Below are positions 1 through 5,958 of a stretch of 7,313 bases of DNA, piece after piece. Where the stretch lies: the NCBI GenBank assembly GCA_031286005.1, contig JAITVC010000173.1, positions 1 through 7,313 on the forward strand, in the 5' to 3' direction. The stretch is from Bacteroidales bacterium (GTDB lineage Bacteria > Bacteroidota > Bacteroidia > Bacteroidales > P3). Position 1 is the first letter of the stretch; each line of letters starts with the position of its first letter. A model generated the notes under the pieces. It saw nothing but the letters and a program-made list of their open reading frames with translations. It had not been told where the DNA came from and searched no databases. Made by a program: the position numbers and the translations under genes.

Positions 1-744
1 ATCATGGGTGCAAGCAATCCTACCGATGTGTTTATTCCCGTTCTCATAGCCACATATTGTTCTACATTAGCAGCTGTTATCGCCGTAGGCATCAAACAAA
101 AAATCAATCTGCTGAACAAAACTATCTTGGCCTGGATTTTAGGCATAACAGCGGTTTTAGGCGCACTGACTTATTATCTCTCTACTCTACCCGATGAACA
201 GATGAATGTGGTTTCGAGCGTTGCCAGCAACGGCATTTTACTGCTGATTATTTGCGGATTTATCGGTGGTGGTTTGTACAAACGCATTAATGTTTACGAA
301 GCCTTTATTGATGGTGCAAAGGACGGATTTATGACCACTATAAAAATTGTACCCTACTTGGTCGGTATGTTAGTGGCTATTGCTGTTTTCAGAGCATCGG
401 GGGCCATGGACTATTTAGTTGACGGATTGGCGTGGTGTCTGTCCGGAATTGGCGTGAATACGGATTTTGTGGCAGCTCTGCCCACAGCATTCATGAAACC
501 GTTGAGCGGTAGCGGCGCCAAAGCCATGATGGTAGAAAGTATGGCTACTTATGGCGCAGATAGTTTTGTGGGACGTTTGTCGTGCCTGTTTCAAGGTGCG
601 GCGGATACTACGTTTTACATTGTTGCTCTATACTTCGGTTCTGTGGGCATTAAACGCACACGGTATGCTATCCAAGCCGGTTTGTTTGCCGATTTGGTGG
701 GCGTGATTGCTGCAATTTTATTAGCTTATTTATTTTTTTACTAA
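1..744 (+). CDS. Nucleoside-recognition (SpmA/SpmB fusion) membrane protein, 3' part
   Basis: This is the C-terminal part of an integral membrane protein with nucleoside-recognition 'gate' domains, related to the spore maturation proteins SpmA and SpmB. In Bacteroidota the two are normally fused into one protein of about 400 residues, so roughly 160 residues are missing at the left edge. The reading frame is open from base 1, and the ATG at base 4 is an internal Met: the GASNPTDVFIPVLIATYCST stretch that follows is the end of the SpmA-like half. The rest is the SpmB-like half, with hydrophobic segments near residues 10-29, 41-60, 78-95, 112-130 and 226-245 (counted from the Met at base 4) and a conserved PLSGSGAKAMM motif near 166-176. 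The biological role in non-sporulating Bacteroidota is unknown; a transport or gating role is inferred from the domain name only. The plug gene follows after 12 bp, so the two are probably cotranscribed. Confidence 0.85.
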   Translation: MMGASNPTDVFIPVLIATYCSTLAAVIAVGIKQKINLLNKTILAWILGITAVLGALTYYLSTLPDEQMNVVSSVASNGILLLIICGFIGGGLYKRINVYEAFIDGAKDGFMTTIKIVPYLVGMLVAIAVFRASGAMDYLVDGLAWCLSGIGVNTDFVAALPTAFMKPLSGSGAKAMMVESMATYGADSFVGRLSCLFQGAADTTFYIVALYFGSVGIKRTRYAIQAGLFADLVGVIAAILLAYLFFY

Positions 745-756
745 AATCTGCCTATT

Positions 757-1983
757 ATGAGAAAATATATTACGCTTTTTTTCTGCTTTACGTTATTTGC
801 ACAGGTTTTCGGGCAACCGTTTTCAAGCATTCAATGTTATCCGCCGGATAATTTTTTGGGCTATCCTGTCATTCGACTTAACAGTGATGATAAATTATTC
901 GTATCCTTCGATGAAATCACAAGCGATGCACGCACGTTGGAATACCGCTACATACTTTGCGATGCAGATTGGAAACCATCTTCTTTACAAACCATTCAAT
1001 ACATCAGAGGCAATACGTATGCACCTGTTTCCGATATTTTGTTTTCGCTCAACACTCGTACCGATTACACACATTACGAATTTACATTTCCTGATGATTA
1101 CACAAATTTTTTGGTTTCGGGCAATTATAAATGTGAAATTTATGATGTGAATGAGCCAGAAATAACGTTGCTGACCATTCATTTTTTTGTTACGGAAAAT
1201 GCTGTTGCTATTAATGCAAAGGTCATTCCGCCTAAACGTGTAGAATTTCGACGAAGCAAACAGGAATTGGAATTTGAGGTTACTGCGTTGAATTTTGATA
1301 TTTTGCAACCGTATCAAAATCTCACAGTATTAGTTCGGCAAAACGAACGTACCGACAATGTACGCCAAATCTCACCACAATATATCGTTGGAAAAACTTT
1401 AAAGTTCGCAGATTCCGAAGATTTAATATTCGACGGAAGTGACGAATTTAGAAATTTCGACACCAAATTTTTGGATTTTAGTTCAATAGGCGTGGAAAAC
1501 ATTACCATTGAAAATTTCCAATATGTAGCTCAAGTATATGCCGGCGAAAGTCGTGCCACCAAAACATATCGTGGTGATGAAGACCTTAACGGACGCTTTG
1601 TGATTCGTGCTGATCGCAAACTCAATCCCAATACGGAAGCAGAATATATATTTGTACATTTTCCATTTTTTGTTAATTATCAAGGAAAGCAAACAAGTGT
1701 GCATGTCTTTGGCCAATTGACTAATTGGACTATCAATGAAAATTCCGAAATGGCCTACGATTTTGAACAGAAATGCTATATCAAAACCCTGTTTTTGAAA
1801 CAAGGTTTTTACGATTACCAATACGTTTTATACGATAAAGTCTCAGAAACTATCGATAACACACGTTTTGAAGGCAATCATCAAGAAACTAAAAACGACA
1901 ATACAATCAACGTTTACTATCGTGGAAATTCCGATAACCATGACCGTTTACTCGGCGCAACTATTGTCAAATCTCGTGAATGA
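757..1983 (+). CDS. Type IX secretion system plug protein (former DUF5103)
   Basis: This is a 408-residue secreted protein of the DUF5103 family, now called the T9SS plug protein. In Flavobacterium the Plug subunit closes the periplasmic end of the SprA outer-membrane translocon when the pore is not engaged by PorV and substrate. The N-terminus is a clear signal peptide (MRKYITLFFCFTLFAQVFG, cleavage probably before Gln20). The plug domain follows at about residues 25-150, with the family-like strands LEYRYILCDADWKPS and YEFTFPDDYTNFLVSGNY. Further family-like motifs are DEFRNFDTK near 229-237, DEDLNGRFVIR near 275-284 and YYRGNSDNHDRLLG near 387-400. Residues about 310-365 (VHVFGQLTNWT, then GFYDYQYVLYD) resemble an immunoglobulin-like E-set domain of the CBM48/AMPK type; this is inference. 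The length fits the family. No Shine-Dalgarno is seen, as is usual in this phylum. The 3' end overlaps the sigma-factor start, so translation of the two is likely coupled. Identification is by remembered family motifs, not by a search. Confidence 0.85.
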   Translation: MRKYITLFFCFTLFAQVFGQPFSSIQCYPPDNFLGYPVIRLNSDDKLFVSFDEITSDARTLEYRYILCDADWKPSSLQTIQYIRGNTYAPVSDILFSLNTRTDYTHYEFTFPDDYTNFLVSGNYKCEIYDVNEPEITLLTIHFFVTENAVAINAKVIPPKRVEFRRSKQELEFEVTALNFDILQPYQNLTVLVRQNERTDNVRQISPQYIVGKTLKFADSEDLIFDGSDEFRNFDTKFLDFSSIGVENITIENFQYVAQVYAGESRATKTYRGDEDLNGRFVIRADRKLNPNTEAEYIFVHFPFFVNYQGKQTSVHVFGQLTNWTINENSEMAYDFEQKCYIKTLFLKQGFYDYQYVLYDKVSETIDNTRFEGNHQETKNDNTINVYYRGNSDNHDRLLGATIVKSRE

Positions 1984-2515
1984 ACAAACTTTAATCGAAC
2001 AACTTCGCGACGAACGCAGTCGTAATTTCGCTTTTAGGCAATTAATGCAACAAGAGCAGGAGAAGGTATATCGCTTGGTGCGGCGCATGGTGATTGATCA
2101 CGACGATGCTAATGATTTGGTACAAATCGTGTTTATCAAGGTCTTCCAAAACATTTCCGAATTTGAAGGAAAATCTAAACTTTCCACGTGGATTTACCGC
2201 ATTGCCATCAACGAAACATTGGCCTTTTTAAGGCACAAACGCCGCACGATGTTCGTTCCCATTGTTAATGTTGAACGTCAATTATCCAATATGATCGATG
2301 GCGGCTCCAATTTCGGTGGCGATGAAATCGAGAAAAAGTTGCAAAAAGCTATTTTAACTCTACCCGAGAAACAACGTTTAGTGTTTAACATGCGATACTA
2401 CGAGAACATTAAATACGAGGAAATGAGTGACATACTCGGAACATCCGTAGGTGCATTAAAAGCCTCCTACCATATTGCCGAAGAAAAAATAGAAAAAATA
2501 TTACAATCCGATTAA
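1940..2515 (+). CDS. ECF-type RNA polymerase sigma factor
   Basis: This is a sigma-70 family protein of the extracytoplasmic function (ECF) class, with only regions 2 and 4. Counting from the ATG at 1940 it has 191 residues. Region 2 spans about 32-104, with the core-binding/-10 helix DANDLVQIVFIKVFQNI (56-72) and STWIYRIAINE (82-92). Region 4 spans about 131-188, with LPEKQRLVF (141-149) and the helix-turn-helix stretch YEEMSDILGTSVGALKASYH. An in-frame ATG at 1868 would add 24 basic residues and lengthen the overlap with the plug gene to 116 bp. GTG at 1976 would give an 8-bp overlap and begin shortly before LIEQLRDE, where many relatives begin. I chose 1940 as the most usual ATG, but the start is uncertain. 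The gene overlaps the plug gene by 44 bp. It is followed by a membrane protein and a secreted sensor, the standard layout for a sigma factor held back by its own operon products and probably autoregulated. Confidence 0.92.
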   Translation: MTVYSAQLLSNLVNEQTLIEQLRDERSRNFAFRQLMQQEQEKVYRLVRRMVIDHDDANDLVQIVFIKVFQNISEFEGKSKLSTWIYRIAINETLAFLRHKRRTMFVPIVNVERQLSNMIDGGSNFGGDEIEKKLQKAILTLPEKQRLVFNMRYYENIKYEEMSDILGTSVGALKASYHIAEEKIEKILQSD

Positions 2516-2547
2516 ACTTTTTATAAACCCAAGCGTCCAATATACAA

Positions 2548-2985
2548 ATGAAGACGAAAACGCTTATCCCATTATCGGAAATGCCACGTAAGAATGCATT
2601 TAAAGTTCCTAATACATATTTTGAGGAATTACCGACGGCGGTGCTTTTAAGATGTTCGGTTTCAGAAGTGAAAAATAAGCCATTAAGGGCATCAAAACCC
2701 TTTTGGTGGAGCATAGCTGCTTCAATTGTTTTGCTTTTGGGTATTTGGTTTGTTGTTCCGAACATTTCATCGCCGTTGGATTCTTCAAAATCTTTAAGTC
2801 AAGTTTTTCAATCATCCGATCATTTCCAAAACTACTTGGCTTTTCATGTTGAGCCTATTTTGCTCGAACACGAAATATCATTTTCAGATGTTGATTTCTA
2901 TCAAGATCAAGGATTCACACAAGATGAAGCGTTAAACTATGTAGATCATTTTGATTTAACCGACGACGATATATTAAACGAATAA
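2548..2985 (+). CDS. Single-pass membrane protein, putative anti-sigma factor
   Basis: This 145-residue protein has one strong transmembrane segment at about residues 52-70 (FWWSIAASIVLLLGIWFVV), preceded by basic residues, which predicts a cytoplasmic N-terminus and a periplasmic C-terminus. The N-terminal stretch KNAFKVPNTYFEELPTAV (15-32) matches the 'PF.VP..YF..LP' motif often seen at the start of small membrane proteins encoded after ECF sigma factors in Bacteroidota. The C-terminal tail is very acidic (DEALNYVDHFDLTDDDILNE). There is no zinc-type HxxxCxxC anti-sigma motif. The gene starts 32 bp after the sigma-factor stop and ends 10 bp before the sensor gene. The anti-sigma role is inferred from position and topology; nothing in the sequence proves sigma binding. 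It could instead be a membrane linker between the sensor and another anti-sigma factor. Confidence 0.8.
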   Translation: MKTKTLIPLSEMPRKNAFKVPNTYFEELPTAVLLRCSVSEVKNKPLRASKPFWWSIAASIVLLLGIWFVVPNISSPLDSSKSLSQVFQSSDHFQNYLAFHVEPILLEHEISFSDVDFYQDQGFTQDEALNYVDHFDLTDDDILNE

Positions 2986-2995
2986 GAATAAAAGT

Positions 2996-3586
2996 ATGAA
3001 AACATTTTTGGTTTGTATGCTCTGTTTTCCGACAATTCTTGGACATGCTGGAAACTATGTTCTCAGTGAACTTCAGAGAAATCCGGAACAGCCTCAAGAA
3101 GAACGTGATGTGTTTAAACAAAAAATTCGTACGCACAAAGTAGCTTTTTTTACCGAAAAGTTGTCGCTCACATCAGCTGAAGCCGAAAAATTTTGGCCTG
3201 TGTATAATGCTTATTTTGAGAGTCGTGATAAATTAATGAGCAACTTTTTTGAAGAAACTCGCTGCAAAGATTGTGGTTGCTCAAAAAACAAAATGGATGA
3301 TTGCAAATTTGACATTTCTAAATTATCGGATGCCGAAGTTAATAAACTGCTTAACGACAGAGCAAAATTAATTGATTTGGAAAAGAATTTTCATAATGAT
3401 TTGTGTAAATTATTTTCTCCTCGACGGGTCTTGACATTCTACAACGCCGAACGAGAATTTCAGAGAGAACTCATCCGACAACGTCCAAGAAACAAGTATC
3501 AAGATACAAAGTTGGAGGGTAATAAACCTCCAAAATACGATAATGTTAAAAAAGTTCGCACTACCGAACACAAAAAAGTCGGATAA
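2996..3586 (+). CDS. Secreted 'sensor of ECF-type sigma factor' protein with Cys cluster
   Basis: This is a 196-residue secreted helical protein. A signal peptide is seen at residues 1 to about 19 (MKTFLVCMLCFPTILGHAG). The core EKLSLTSAEAEKFWPVYNAY (54-73) is the hallmark of the Bacteroidota 'sensor of ECF-type sigma factor' family, whose LT..EA..FWP pattern resembles the LTxxQ repeats of CpxP/Spy periplasmic stress proteins. FSPRRVLTFYNAEREFQRELIRQ (140-162) is the matching C-terminal helix. Between them sits an insertion with Cys90, Cys93, Cys95 and Cys103 (C-x2-C-x-C-x7-C), plus Cys137; this looks unusual for the family. The last 35 or so residues are strongly basic. The gene begins 10 bp after the membrane protein and is the last of the plus-strand operon. 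By family and position it probably senses an envelope condition and helps control the sigma factor. The signal sensed is unknown; metal or redox sensing through the cysteines is inference. Confidence 0.83.
   Translation: MKTFLVCMLCFPTILGHAGNYVLSELQRNPEQPQEERDVFKQKIRTHKVAFFTEKLSLTSAEAEKFWPVYNAYFESRDKLMSNFFEETRCKDCGCSKNKMDDCKFDISKLSDAEVNKLLNDRAKLIDLEKNFHNDLCKLFSPRRVLTFYNAEREFQRELIRQRPRNKYQDTKLEGNKPPKYDNVKKVRTTEHKKVG
3512..3533 (-). terminator. Possible hairpin terminator for the glycosyltransferase transcript
   Basis: A perfect 7-bp inverted repeat, TTGGAGG / CCTCCAA with an 8-base loop, is the most GC-rich stem near the ends of the two converging genes. Read on the minus strand it lies about 60 nt past the glycosyltransferase stop codon and is followed by CTTTGT, a modest U-rich tail. 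Read on the plus strand it is followed by A residues, so it would not act as an intrinsic terminator for the sensor operon. It lies inside the 3' coding end of the sensor gene, so chance is possible. Confidence 0.35.
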
Positions 3587-3592
3587 ATAAGA

Positions 3593-4321
3593 TTATTTAA
3601 TCGCTCTATACGTCCGAAAGCGCAGTTGAATTACGCCAAAAAAGGCTTCCTTAAAGATTTTCTTACTCATCTTAGACTGTCCAAGCGTGCGATCGGTGAA
3701 TACAATTGGCACTTCGACCACTTTGAAACCAAATTTGTAAGCCGTGAATTTCATTTCAATTTGAAACGCATAACCGACAAATTTGATATTGTCAAGGTCA
3801 ATGGTTTCGAGTACTTTTCGCGTGTAGCAAACAAAACCTGCGGTGGCATCGCCGATTTTCATGCGTGTAACAAATCTTACATATGCAGAAGCATAATATG
3901 ACATCAACACACGTCCCATTGGCCAGTTCACTACATTCACAACACCATTAGCATAGCGAGAACCAATAGCTACATCAGCACCTTTATCATGGCAAGCCGC
4001 ATACAAGCGCTCCAAATCATCTGGATTGTGCGAAAAGTCAGCGTCCATTTCAGTAATATAGTCGTACTGGCGTTGCAATGCCCATTTGAAACCATGAATA
4101 TACGCCGTTCCAAGACCTAATTTGCCTTTACGCTCCTCTATGAACAAACGGTCTGGAAACTCGGTCATAAGACGTTTTACAATATCTGCCGTACCATCCG
4201 GCGAATTGTCTTCTATAACGAGAATATGAAATTCTTTTGGCAATGAAAACACTTTACGGATAATAGCTTCAATGTTTTCTTTTTCGTTGTAAGTAGGAAT
4301 GATGATTAGGCTGTCGGACAT
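3593..4321 (-). CDS. Polyprenol monophosphomannose synthase-like GT2 glycosyltransferase
   Basis: This is a 242-residue cytoplasmic family 2 glycosyltransferase of the dolichol/polyprenol-phosphate mannose synthase (DPM1) group. Such enzymes move mannose from GDP-mannose to a polyprenyl phosphate carrier, giving a lipid-linked donor for envelope glycans or protein glycosylation. Visible motifs, numbered from the chosen start: LIIIPTYNEKENI (5-17), VIEDNSPDGTADI (35-47), the metal-binding acidic motif EMDADFSHNP (91-100), GSRYANG (120-126), DATAGFVCYTR (158-168) and LGQSKMSK (213-220). There is no C-terminal membrane domain, as in soluble DPM1 types, and the length is typical. The frame stays open upstream to an ATG at 4393, but those 24 residues are unlike the family and a good promoter lies inside them, so the Met at 4321 is the real start. 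The gene ends 6 bp from the convergent sensor gene. O-mannosylation in Bacteroidota makes a link with exported proteins possible, but this is inference; exact sugar specificity cannot be read from sequence. Confidence 0.9.
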   Translation of the reverse strand: MSDSLIIIPTYNEKENIEAIIRKVFSLPKEFHILVIEDNSPDGTADIVKRLMTEFPDRLFIEERKGKLGLGTAYIHGFKWALQRQYDYITEMDADFSHNPDDLERLYAACHDKGADVAIGSRYANGVVNVVNWPMGRVLMSYYASAYVRFVTRMKIGDATAGFVCYTRKVLETIDLDNIKFVGYAFQIEMKFTAYKFGFKVVEVPIVFTDRTLGQSKMSKKIFKEAFFGVIQLRFRTYRAIK

Positions 4322-4358
4322 AAAGTTATTATTTAGGCTATTTCTATGAAAATTTCCA

Positions 4359-4390
4359 CAAAGATACAAAAAAAAAACAGATTGAGCAAG
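4359..4390 (-). promoter_or_regulatory. Bacteroidota-type promoter of the glycosyltransferase gene
   Basis: On the minus strand, TATCTTTG (4366 down to 4359) is an exact match to the Bacteroidota -7 element TAnnTTTG. A TTG -33 element (4389-4387, within GCTTGC) lies upstream with a 20-nt spacer, close to the expected 19-21 nt. Transcription would start near 4352, leaving a leader of about 30 nt before the ATG at 4321. The spacer contains a run of ten T residues on this strand (A on plus, 4368-4377). The 133-bp gap from 4322 to 4454 holds nothing else that I recognise. Confidence 0.65.
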
Positions 4391-4454
4391 CAAAAAACGG
4401 GACTTCTTGAGCTATTGATCCTTCGATTCAGCTTGGTTGTGCCTTATATGAACT

Positions 4455-5105
4455 TTAGAACTTGTAAATAGCCCCTATCTGGATGGCTCCGATGGTAAAT
4501 AGATTATCGGTATTAACACTAAAATCAAATATATTTTCAGTAGTTTTGCTGGTGGTTTGTTGGTCTTCTATTTTTGTAGAAGTAAAGACAAGGCCTAAAA
4601 AATTAAGATTTGCAAGTAACTTTATCTTTTCAGATAAATCATAAGCTAAAACAGGTTTGATATTAATACCCCAAATGGTTGTTTCTAATAAATCTTCAGA
4701 TGAAGAGCCGTAAGTCATTTTTGATTTTCCCTTTCCAAGACCAACCCCTGCATCTGCATATATAGACCACTTGCCAAATTTAACGAATGTATATTGACCA
4801 AAAGCCTCAAAAGCGAATATCATGCTTTTTGTTTTATAATCATCGTTACTGCCAAAATAATTGACAGCTGTCTCATTTTGTAACATCAAATTAGGTCGTA
4901 AACCAAGGGCAAATTTGTTTTTGAATTGGTATCCTGCCGAAGGAACAATGGCAAATGCAGTATTTCGTGTTTTTTGTTCTATTCCAACGTTTGGTTTGGC
5001 TGTATTTATGGTGGAATTAAACCCTAATTGCCCCCCAACAAAGAATTGAGCATAGGAAAGAATTGCGAATAAACTAAAAGTTAACGTGATGATAATTTTT
5101 TTCAT
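4455..5105 (-). CDS. Outer-membrane beta-barrel protein (OmpA-barrel/PorT-like)
   Basis: This 216-residue protein has a signal peptide (MKKIIITLTFSLFAILSYA, cleavage before Gln20) followed by alternating hydrophobic/polar strands typical of an eight-stranded outer-membrane barrel: FFVGGQLGFNST, FAIVPSAGYQF, FALGLRPNLMLQ, IFAFEAFGQYTF, WSIYADAGVGLGKGK, INIKPVLAYDL and a last strand FTIGAIQIGAIYKF. The C-terminal Phe is the usual signal for insertion by the BAM machinery. The gapped, glycine-rich pattern fits the generic 'outer membrane beta-barrel protein' family widespread in Bacteroidota; no specific function can be assigned. It follows the lipoprotein gene by 61 bp in the same direction. 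A weak promoter-like TACTTTAG (minus strand, 5137-5130; one mismatch to TAnnTTTG) lies 25 nt upstream of the ATG, so it may have its own transcript. Confidence 0.85.
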   Translation of the reverse strand: MKKIIITLTFSLFAILSYAQFFVGGQLGFNSTINTAKPNVGIEQKTRNTAFAIVPSAGYQFKNKFALGLRPNLMLQNETAVNYFGSNDDYKTKSMIFAFEAFGQYTFVKFGKWSIYADAGVGLGKGKSKMTYGSSSEDLLETTIWGINIKPVLAYDLSEKIKLLANLNFLGLVFTSTKIEDQQTTSKTTENIFDFSVNTDNLFTIGAIQIGAIYKF

Positions 5106-5166
5106 ATTTTATGAATTAATGTTAGGGTGCTAAAGTATAAAAAACACGAACAATCTGGCTAATTAA

Positions 5167-5937
5167 TTAGTTTGCCGGAATATATTCGTAGGTTAAGAAA
5201 CTTAATTCTTTCCCGTTTTCATCTTTTAGAATCTTTTTAGCAACATACCCGTAGCCTTCCGAATCCAATTCATAGGTATAATACATGTTGTTGAAATTGG
5301 GATTAGGGGCCAAAATGATGGCTGGCATATAACCTCTTTGACTATAGCTATAGTTATCACTTATTCGATTCCATGATAAAATAAACCAGTCTGGTGTATT
5401 GACATGACGGAATATCGAGAGTACAGATGAATACATAATGGTTATTGACTCGTTATACTCTCGAGAGAAGATTCGGCTCAAATTTCCATTAGAATTATAA
5501 GTGTATTCTGTACCTTTGTCAGGATAACTTGTTTGCCAGCCATTAATTCTCATCAATGTAATTTCACCCTTTGAATTTAATGTAATAATTGTTGTATCAT
5601 TCAAATAAGGAGGAGCTAAATTCGGATTGAAAATAAGAACTTTGTCTCCTTGATACACAATTGTATCGGTTCCAAAATAACTTGTAAGGCCTATTGGTGC
5701 ATTTTCATTATTGTATGAAATATTGTACCAAGAATTACCGATTCCCGGTTCATCGACTCTAATTAATCGATTTAACTCATCATAATCGAAAGTTCGCAGA
5801 ACTCTACCATTATACATTTCCTTAGAAGGTAATTTTTTAACAGTCTCTTTCTTTGGTTCGTACGAGAATTTCGAATCTTTCTTACAAGCACTAAACAAAG
5901 TGCCCATCGTTACAAGATAAAAGAACAGTTTTTTCAT
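5167..5937 (-). CDS. Hypothetical lipoprotein with YD-like strand repeats
   Basis: This 256-residue protein starts with a lipoprotein signal peptide: MKKLFFYLVTMGTLFSAC, with the lipidated Cys at residue 18 and KKDSK after it, a very common start in Bacteroidota lipoproteins. The mature part is rich in Tyr, Asn and Ser and contains strands that look like degenerate YD (RHS-like) or DUF4595-like repeats: FDYDELNRLIRVDE (50-63), YTYNSNGNLSRI (145-156) and YYTYELDSEGYGYVAKKI (219-236). Such 'Y-x-Y-D-x-x-G-x-L' strands usually build extended beta structures on the cell surface. No catalytic motif is seen and I do not recognise a specific function. The gene starts 21 bp after nqrF, so read-through from the nqr operon is possible, yet no role in respiration is apparent. 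The DNA looks more AT-rich than nqrF (19 G/C in bases 5521-5580, against 29 in 6481-6540). Confidence 0.82.
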   Translation of the reverse strand: MKKLFFYLVTMGTLFSACKKDSKFSYEPKKETVKKLPSKEMYNGRVLRTFDYDELNRLIRVDEPGIGNSWYNISYNNENAPIGLTSYFGTDTIVYQGDKVLIFNPNLAPPYLNDTTIITLNSKGEITLMRINGWQTSYPDKGTEYTYNSNGNLSRIFSREYNESITIMYSSVLSIFRHVNTPDWFILSWNRISDNYSYSQRGYMPAIILAPNPNFNNMYYTYELDSEGYGYVAKKILKDENGKELSFLTYEYIPAN

Positions 5938-5958
5938 GTCAGTAAATATTTATGAGTA

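Noticed and set aside
4..6. ATG near the left edge as the true start of the first gene
   Set aside because: The frame is open to base 1, and the sequence after the Met is the interior of the SpmA-like half; the known fusion protein is much longer.
1647..1654. TATATTTG, an exact TAnnTTTG match upstream of the sigma factor
   Set aside because: It lies inside the plug coding region, has no -33 element at the right distance and is about 285 bp from the sigma start; such a short motif is expected by chance in AT-rich DNA.
797..1821. Several open frames of 60-120 codons overlapping the plug gene on both strands
   Set aside because: They are shadows of the plug coding region, with no recognisable motif and no start context.
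2409..3136. Minus-strand open frames opposite the sigma, membrane-protein and sensor genes
   Set aside because: The plus-strand genes carry clear family motifs; the opposite frames are low-complexity translations without domains.
4322..4393. 24-residue N-terminal extension of the mannosyltransferase
   Set aside because: The extension does not look like the GT2 family, and a good TTG/TAnnTTTG promoter lies inside it, so it would be largely upstream of the transcript start.
4394..4454. Possible terminator after the outer-membrane barrel gene
   Set aside because: There is a T6 run on the minus strand (4397-4392), but only a 4-bp stem (AGCT/AGCT) can be found upstream of it, which is not convincing.
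5159..5170. CTAATTAATTAG, a 12-bp palindrome at the lipoprotein stop codon
   Set aside because: AT-only and too weak for a terminator stem; likely chance, and not supported by a second copy.
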